The notes below the pieces were generated by a model. It made no database searches, had not been told where the DNA came from, and worked only from the letters and a program-made list of their open reading frames with translations. Shown piece by piece: positions 57,182 through 64,000 of a DNA stretch of 64,000 nucleotides (the stretch's first letter is position 1; each line of letters starts with the position of its first letter). The position numbers and the translations under genes are program-made. Origin of the DNA: Lepidonotus clava (taxonomy: Eukaryota > Annelida > Polychaeta > Phyllodocida > Polynoidae); NCBI GenBank assembly GCA_936440205.1, contig OW387133.1:70742374-70806373 (forward strand). Reading direction: 5' to 3'.

Positions 57182-58281
57182 TTAATCAAGGTCAACACGG
57201 CTTAAGTCGACTGAAGTATTAGTACTAATTGCAAGCTCACCGGGCCGGTATTTCCCCAAAAGAACAGGCTCTCCTATGCCTATACCCATGGTAACCAACT
57301 GGTAGCGTATAATGTCCTTAGTCATCAATCTTGTCAACATGATGTCCTTCAGTTTATTAACCTTTAAATGTGTGGGCAGTCGTGTCGATGTGCCGGTATA
57401 GCAGTCGGTCATTTGGATGACACAGTTAAATGTGTATCGTGCGCCTAGGCATATATTTTCGGCTTTAGTCAGTGTGATAGGATCGTCTGTTTGAAAGATA
57501 TAATCTCCAAAATGTCCAGGGAACGTGCCTATTTTAAGCCATACACTGTGATTGCCCGAGACAAGCAAGTATACACGAAAACGAGCATCTGCGAAGATGC
57601 GATTAATTCCGGAGCAAACAAAGAATATGCTAATAATTATGGCTACGGCGAGGATAAGAAGAAGAGTGTACGAAGAGAGAAGTACCACAGTTGGGAATTC
57701 TTTAATGTTTCCGTCTCCTGGGTTGGCTTCAGATCCAGTGTCAGTTACGGTATGGTCCTGGTCCAACAAGGCTTGCAGGGTGTCATGAAAGGTGAGGCCG
57801 GTCATCGCATCGTGTTTTGGTGGAGGGTGACCGGTAAATGGAGCAGTGAGGTTGACCAACCGGGTACGGGTTACTCCAGGCTTATTGTGAACGACCCTAG
57901 GCCAGTGTCCGCCACTGGCAGCTCGAACAAATTCCACGCATGATACAAGAACCAAGTACGCGGCAGCTATATATTGAAAAAAAAGAAAGAAGAGAACATG
58001 AAGGTTGTCATCTCAACTTTAAACAAACACCTTCCTTCCAAATTACCATGGCCAGGCTATTCAAACAGACAGAATAAACTATAACTGCCATATGGCCACA
58101 CCCTAGAATTCAGAAAACTGGCCATATTAATTAATTAGGAAGGGCGACCCCCAGAATGAATACATATGTTTTACCTATTTTGAATAATTTGGAAAGTCGG
58201 CCATCGACTCGTATCACTTGTAGAACAAAAGTAATTAAGAAGATTCTCACCAAGGGTGGCACTCAGGATTTTGACACTCAT
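57182..58281 (-). CDS. Two-exon membrane protein with signal peptide, unrecognised
   Basis: Exon 1 (58281-58251) has the ATG and ten codons, then a GTGAGA donor. Exon 2 (57966-57182) follows a long pyrimidine tract ending ATATATAG. The phase fits and yields 271 codons. The join creates a good signal peptide (MSVKILSATL, then AAAYLVLVSCVEFVRA). An ectodomain of about 80 residues follows, with one N-glycosylation site (NLT), then a strong membrane helix (SSYTLLLILAVAIIISIFFV). About 150 C-terminal residues follow, with GHFGDYIFQTDDPITLTKAE and CLGARYTFNCVIQMTDC. It is a type I membrane protein of unknown family. A TATA-like GTTATATAG lies about 30 bp before the ATG. It is head to head with the transposase gene. 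Confidence 0.6.
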
Positions 58282-58858
58282 GATATTCACGTAGCCGTAC
58301 ACCAAACGCACTATATAACGAAATAAGCTGGCCCTAAGTAGTAGCAGAAAGCTTAAGGTTTGACCTTCGAGCTAAACTTCGAGCTCAGTTTTCAAGGCAG
58401 ATGAAATCCTATCACCAGTCGACCTGACGGCGGCCGATGCGTTTCGGAAGCTGAGGAAACTTCACCGCCCTTTAATGGATAGACCCTAGTTTTTAATGGC
58501 AGGTGTCATGCCCTCACCAGTCCAGACGGCGGACGATGCGTTTCGGAAGCTGAAGAAACTTCACGCGCCCGACAAATCACGACAACGCGCTACCGTGACG
58601 GCCAGGCTGGAGGCGACAGTAATCTCCTGGTAATACTGTGGCAGGCTGTTCTCGGCTTTAATTTCACACGGGTGTCTGAGGTTAGGAGCTCGAGTGCAAC
58701 TACCCCTGGGTCGGGGCTGTGGCATGTCGCGGCAATTCGCGGCTTTCAGCTGGTGGGACCATAGGCGTCGGTCTGTACCATATATAAATACTTGGGTCGC
58801 GGTCGCAAATGGGGAAGGTTCATCGCCCTGAAGTGCTGCTGTCTAACTCAAGTTCGCC
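58282..58858. promoter_or_regulatory. Divergent promoter region with duplicated 40-bp block
   Basis: The TATA-like sequences are ACTATATAACG (58310, serving the minus-strand gene) and CATATATAAATAC (about 58779, serving the transposase). GACGGCGG-x-CGATGCGTTT followed by CGGAAGCTGA is duplicated (about 58429 and 58525), with few differences over about 40 bp. GTCGCGG and CGCGG words are frequent near 58720-58810. A 45-codon frame (58496-58633) covers the second copy and may be chance. Confidence 0.5.
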
Positions 58859-61800
58859 ATGGCCTCGTGGTGTATCAAGGGTCTGACCAGTGACCAGGCA
58901 GAAACCAGAAGAAATATGGACACTAGCCGAAACCGATGGTGCGACACATGTAAACGTCCAGTTTCAAAAAGTACATATAACAGGAAGCATCGTATGGAGC
59001 ATGGTGAGTACCAGATAAATAGTATAACTAGGATAAAGTCACTTTCACCTTAAATCGATATCCTTCAAAACCTTCCTAGCTAGCTTGCGCGCATAGATAT
59101 TATTTTCAAATACCTACTATACTCTTAATGATCAGTTAGTGTTTGGAAAATTATCGGCAGCCTAAATCTTTTCTTGACAATTAAACAATTGTTCAAATAA
59201 TGAATGACTTAAACAATGGACGTTATATATATGTATCCCTCCATGCATCTTTCTATCATAGCTTTTGAGTCAGAGAAACAACATTGGGTGGGAAAGTCTG
59301 TACTCTGAAACCCTACTGTACATTTAATTTATTCTTATACATGTGTCTTGCAGAACCACCCCCATTTGGTTTACCTCAACGCGCTGGCAATCAGGCAGAA
59401 GTGGGTCTTGAGGCCGAAGCTGCAGATATTCAGGCTGAGGCAGGTAACCAGGCTGAAGCAGGTTTTCAGGCTGAGGCAGTTAACCAGGCTGAAGCAGGTT
59501 TTCAGGCTGAGGCAGTTAACCAGGCTGAAGCAGGTTTTCAGGCTGAGGCAGTTAACCAGGCTGAAACAGGTTTTCAGGCTGAGGCAGGTAACCGGGCGGA
59601 AGCAGGTTTTCAGGCTGAGGCAGGTAACCAGGCTGAAGCAGGTTTTCAGGCTGAGGCAGGTAACCAGGCTGAAGCAGGTTTTCAGGCTGAGGCAGGTAAC
59701 CAGGCTGAAGCAGGTTTTCAGGCTGAGGCAGGTAACCAGGCTGAAGCGGGTATTGAGGCTGAAGGTGGTATGCAGGTTGAAGCGGGTATTCGGGCTGAAG
59801 GTGGTATCCAGGTTGGAGCTGGTATTCGGGCAGAAGCTGCAGCTGCTAATCAGCGGCAGGCTGAAGTCGGGAATCCGGGAGAAGCAGACAGTCAGCCTGT
59901 GGGTCGCAATCAGCCTGTTGAAGAGGCGGTACCCATGGAAGCCGATGAGGAGTCAGGTGATGATATGGAAGACTATTACGGTACCATGGAAGATTCCCAA
60001 GAAACGGAAGAAAATGATAAGCTTGATCCAGAGGCAGTCAAGATTCGCAACAGGGCCATCCGTCACTTAAAAGTGGTTTTCGGTGACGGGACGGGTCTTC
60101 CTAGCCCATTGGCAAGGCTTGTTAGTGGTACCCCTAATAAGAATATCCAAAGCCTATTTTCATGGGTTCTGTTCTTTCTTTTGCAGTGGCAGATCCACAC
60201 CTTCACCAGTGATACGCAAATGGCTAAAGTTATGTGCTTCATTTGTGAATTATTGACAGTAGCAGGTAATGACCGGGTTTCACAAGCAGCGGAGGCAGTA
60301 TTCCCCAAAACGATGCGGATGATGTACAAATGGTTGGGTACAGACCTAACGATGACTAATTACTCTATGAGTGTATGCTGCCCGGCCTGTTATACGTTGT
60401 CGCATTCTGTGTTGTCCACCACTGAGCGTGTGCGAGGTCGAGGCTTTTACACGGATCGTAATGGTATTCAGCAACCCATTAGGTGTACAACCATTGGTGA
60501 TGATTTAAAACGTTGCAACAGGAAATTGTTTTCTGAGGCCAAGATTGTTGGGGAAATTACCTTCCTTCCAGTCAGGACATTCTGTTACCAGTCGCTCGAG
60601 AAGAGTTTGCAGGTTATGATGAAACGTCGAGGTTTTGAGCTGAAATGTATAGAATGGAAGGGAAGGAGGATACCCGACAGAGTGTATGCTGACATTTACG
60701 ACGGTTCGGTATGGAAAGACTTTAACGCGAACAACGAGGGCTTTCTTGATAATGAAAACAACTTGGCTCTTCAGATGAATATCGATTGGTTTCAACCATT
60801 CTCTCGGAAAGCTTCGATGTCAGTAGGGGGCATTTACCTAACAATACTTAACCTACCCAGAAATGAGCGGTACAGACTTGAGAACGTCATACTATACGGT
60901 ATCATTCCAAACTTAAGTAAAGAACCTGCCGACCTTACCAGTTTTCTGAGGCCCCTAGTCAACGAACTCAAGGAATTCTGGCATCAGGGAAAAAGGCTTA
61001 TAACCAACGATTGCCCAAATGGCAAGACCGTTAAGTTGGCGCTTTTGAACGTTGCTGCCGACCTGCCTGCAGGGAGGAAGACCTGCGGTTTCCTGCTACC
61101 TAATGCTATCATGGGTTGTTCAAAATGTCTGAAGGAATTCAAGAATTCAAACCGTGGAGGATTCAACATGGCGAAATGGACTCCTCGTACTCTGGACCAA
61201 CACAAGGAGAGAGTGAGTGAGATTACAGCTGCATCCACCCCGAGAGAGAAAAGTAAACTTGAGAAACAGTATGGAGCTCGTTCCTGTGTCCTCCTAGAAT
61301 TGCCCTACTTCAATCCCATCAGGTAAGTTCAATCTCCAGGCCGAACAAATTTAAAGGCCAATCTTACACAGAATTATACCAAAATATTAACAATTTTAAT
61401 TTGACATTTGAATAAACATTAATAAAAATGTTTCCATTAGCAGTAACTATATTATATGACATTCATTTCTTCAGGTTCCTCTCGATCGATGTGATGCATA
61501 ATGTACTGTTGGGTAAGTGTTGAAGCTTGACCTAACGTTAATTAATGTTTAGCACTGATAATGTGTTTGAAATGGAACTTGCATTTGCCTTTAATTTGGA
61601 CTATTAGTTCATTGGGGTTTCAATACCGATTTGACATATGTGCTTTTATTATTGGGATTCAGGGACTGCCAAGCGAATGTGGAAGAGGTGGACCGACAAA
61701 GAGTTGTCAAAGAAGAAGAAGAATTCAACAGATGACGTTGTACTAAGCGCTAATCAGGTGTTGACTATTGATGCTCGTCTGAATCAGTTTAAAGAGGGAC

Positions 61801-62936
61801 TACCGGATGACTGCGTGGTAACTAACATCAAATCGAATGCTGGGATGTGGACGGCAAAGGAGTGGAAGAATTGGGTTACAGTCTCGTCTGGATACTGCCT
61901 CCAGGGCCTTTTGCCGGATAATATGCTTCATAGCTGGCAGCGTTTCGTAGAAGCCACTCGACTTCTGTGCAAGCCTTGTATTACATACCACGAGATAGAA
62001 CAGGCACACAGGAAACTATTGTACTTTTGCAGGAGCACAGAGGTCCAGTTCGGTTCTGATTTCATTACCCCAAACATGCATCTACATCTCCATTTAAAGG
62101 AGTGTCTCCGGGAGTATGGTCCAGCTCCCAGTACTTGGCTGTTCAGTTTTGAGCGGTATAATGGTTACTTGGGGGATGTGCTGACTAACAATCGCCAGAT
62201 AGAGAAACAATTGTTTGAGAGGTTTCACCGGATGAGTCGTGTCAGTCAGGCGCGCGCCGAAATGCCGTCCAAACACGAGGGGAAATTTGGCAAACACTGC
62301 CAGCTGGGAGAAGGAGAGAAGAAAGCAAGAACGGTCCTGGAAACACTCGATGTACCCAATGAGCGAGATTTGGCGCAGTGCGAGAGCCTATGGAGTCTCC
62401 CCAACGGCTTCGAGACATTTAGAGAACAAAAGGAATGGATCGACTCGGACGATCTTGAGCTGCTCAAAGAAACATACAAAAAGATGTACCCCACAGAACA
62501 GGAGATCCTAGAGAAGTCATTTCTGCCTTCAGTTTACGTGAAGTCTAAAGTCGTAAAATATGGCCCCATGACTTATTCCAGCACAAATTCCAGCAGTGGT
62601 AAAAAGTTGTCTAGACTAATGGCAAATTGGTACGAAGACGGACAGAGTGACCCCCGGGAGCGACCGTGCATCGCCACCCACTACATGAAACATTACATAC
62701 AATGTAAGGCAACCGGGAAGAAGAGGCAACATGTGTTTGCAGCTGTGAAGTGGTACCAACACAGCACCGTCGAATCCAGATACATAAGTCCTTATACAAT
62801 GTGGCACAAGGAAAAGTTCGAGCAACCTTCATGGGCATCTTTCCTGCCTGTTATGCGGATAAGTGGACATTTTGGATATGTGGTTGAAAAAGAAAATATG
62901 ATCGTATGTCCCCTTCGGCGCCACGACTTCTTGTAG
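58859..62936 (+). CDS. EnSpm/CACTA (TNP2-type) transposase, four exons, intact frame
   Basis: Exons are 58859-59003, 59354-61322, 61475-61512 and 61663-62936. All introns are GT-AG and all phases fit, giving 1,141 codons. Such enzymes cut at CACTA-type ends and move the element. Exon 1 encodes a classical C2H2 finger (WCDTCKRPVSK, spacing C-x2-C-x12-H-x3-H). Exon 2 begins with a 36-bp coding minisatellite, then an acidic linker. The TNP2 core follows: CCPACYTLSHS, YQSLEKSLQVMMKRRGFELK, DIYDGSVWKDF, MNIDWFQPF, GGIYLTILNLPRNERYRLEN, NVAADLPAGRKTCGFLLPNA and GCSKCLKEF. Next are IDVMHNVLLGTAKRMW, ITPNMHLHLHLKECL and WLFSFERYNGYLGD (probable catalytic D and E regions), then a C-terminal domain ending in CPLRRHDFL. 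No stop or frameshift is seen, so the gene may be functional or recently so. Confidence 0.9.
59420..59775 (+). repeat. Coding minisatellite, 36-bp unit (QAEAGNQAEAGF)
   Basis: About nine tandem units of CAGGCTGAGGCAGGTAAC plus CAGGCTGAAGCAGGTTTT occur. They encode alternating (N/F)QAEAG and are nearly identical to one another, which indicates recent expansion in frame. Confidence 0.95.
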
Positions 62937-63504
62937 ATCTAGAGGACCTATAGATATATCGAACTCGTGCACGTAGTGTCCGAAATTAAGCTGAAAACGT
63001 ATGCATCATTAATGAGATTGTGCACCACAAATATTGGATATGCACCCCCCGATATATGGGAATGAAAAAATTCCATGAGAAGTGTGCACATGTATAAAAA
63101 AAAAGTGCAAAACTTAAAAATAGCGCACCTGGCAGTGAGTGTGCAGAATCACGAGTGTGAGTGTGCAGATCTAGACTCACGAGTGTGAGTGTGATCCCCG
63201 GGTGAAGGCCTATAGGCCCGGCCTATAGGGTGCAGCAGCTTAATTTCGGACACTGTCCGGTGTTTTATATGCATTGTTAGGATTATGTGATTTAGACGCT
63301 TTTGCCAACAAAAGCAACATTTTTTTATTATGCTGAAACAACAGGCTCTTTTTTTGACAATTTAAAAATTGCAAATTTATCAGACTGGCACAATAACATG
63401 AAATAGAGATTGGATGAGAAAAATTGAGATGCCGATGATTTGGTAGTTTCGACCACCTATGTTGAAATGATGGACGGTGTGATGATTTTTGAAATTTTTT
63501 CCAG
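62937..63504. other. Spacer downstream of the transposase
   Basis: It contains the 280-bp MITE-like element (62975-63254) and short GAGTGTGAGTGTG repeats near 63160-63190. The remainder is AT-rich and non-coding, leading into the acceptor of the next exon. Confidence 0.6.
62975..63254. mobile_element. 280-bp element with 19-bp perfect inverted ends
   Basis: The left end AGTGTCCGAAATTAAGCTG (62975-62993) is exactly complementary to 63236-63254. The interior holds GAGTGTGAGTGTG repeats and no frame. It starts only 38 bp after the transposase stop, and the junction reads TAGTG (CACTA in reverse). It could be a subterminal structure of the EnSpm element or an independent MITE. No clear target duplication is seen. 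Confidence 0.6.
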
Positions 63505-63904
63505 GACGCACGACCAACAACAGCTCCCGGACGGCCCATCAGAGTGGACGTGCGTCTACTGTTCGGAGGATCTGACCCAGGTTGGTACATTTGTATTTAC
63601 ACGATGAAGCTAAGTGGGAAATAAAACATGTAAGCGTATGAAGGGAAATATGTATAAACAAAACAAAATGATGAGTGGGGCGATTTCACGAGTACAATTG
63701 TTCTGAAATTTGCCAATATTACGAGGGACACGCTGGTATGTAGTAAGTGCAAAATTGACTTTTGCACATTTAACTATAACCACACAATTTTTTTCAGGAG
63801 CAGGAGGAGTACTTAACGGACCAAAGGTGGAAGGCGATGGAAACGTTTGCCGAAGACCAACACGCCACACAACCGCAGGCCATATTCTTGGATGGCAACT
63901 ACAG
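63505..63904 (+). CDS. Two internal exons of an unrecognised gene running off the right edge
   Basis: Exon 63505-63580 follows AATTTTTTCCAG and ends CCCAG before GTTGGT. Exon 63798-63904 follows TTTTTTTTCAG and ends CTACAG before GTACGC. One frame is open through both: SEWTCVYCSEDLTQ, then EQEEYLTDQRWKAMETFAED and QPQAIFLDGNY. W-x-C-x-x-C hints at a small zinc-binding motif such as a PHD or RING-like edge, but the piece is too short to assign. No start codon or upstream exon was found between the transposase stop and 63505. It may be a host gene or another gene of the same mobile element. Confidence 0.5.
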
Positions 63905-64000
63905 GTACGCCGGGGTTTTTTTTCATAATAAATAATATTATATAGCGACAATGATTTTCGATGATGCTACTAGGCAAAAAATAACGAGGGCATAGAATCT

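Noticed and set aside
57967-57976. TATATATAG read as a TATA box for the minus-strand membrane protein
   Set aside because: It ends in AG after a long pyrimidine tract and fits a splice acceptor in phase with an upstream ATG exon. The TATA-like box near 58310 is better placed.
59348-60070. Alternative 240-codon frame over the transposase repeat
   Set aside because: It exists only because the 36-bp unit is open in two frames. The other frame continues into the TNP2 domain.

Overview
This is eukaryotic (animal) DNA: genes are split by GT-AG introns, intergenic DNA is AT-rich, and mobile elements are densely nested. There are Ty3/Gypsy fossils, Penelope-like elements (PLEs), LINEs with an SGNH-type ORF1, a tRNA-derived SINE, TTAA-flanked MITEs and many minisatellites. 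This mix, together with a CUB-domain exon and an EnSpm transposase of animal type, suggests a marine invertebrate such as an echinoderm, hemichordate, lancelet or mollusc. The sequence alone does not settle which. No prokaryotic features, CRISPR, rRNA or convincing tRNA were seen.

Layout. 0-4.1 kb: a PLE interrupted by MITEs, and a SINE split by a TTAA MITE. 4.1-7.5 kb: a Gypsy fossil with a hairpin-bearing insertion. 8.2-9.5 kb: a minisatellite. 9.5-12 kb: AT-rich repeats. 12.1-14.0 kb: a second Gypsy fossil abutted by a nearly full-length LINE (14.0-18.4 kb). 19.8-20.1 kb: a CUB exon on the minus strand, the best host-gene fragment on the left. 21.5-22.5 kb: three minisatellite families. 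22.5-27.4 kb: a relatively young Gypsy with a LINE inserted in it. 28.1-34.0 kb: a second PLE carrying three copies of one MITE and a 3.65 kb insertion. 34.2-36.7 kb: a fourth Gypsy fossil. 37.7-43.6 kb: AT-rich MITE nests. 43.6-44.1 kb: a third PLE. 44.1-48.5 kb: mostly featureless.

The most interesting part is 48.5-62.9 kb. It is a compact block of five genes with alternating orientation: a baculovirus-F/errantivirus-like envelope fusion gene (+), a single-pass membrane protein (-), a five-exon C14orf93-like protein (+), a two-exon membrane protein with a signal peptide (-), and a four-exon EnSpm/CACTA (TNP2-type) transposase (+). Four of the five genes have open frames across all their exons, so the block is probably young. 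TATA-like sequences precede all five starts, and two pairs share divergent promoters that contain internal direct repeats. I infer, without proof, that this may be a large DNA transposon carrying an envelope-like gene and membrane-protein cargo. Its terminal repeats were not found, and the right end may lie outside the window. Two further exons of another gene start at 63.5 kb and run off the right edge.
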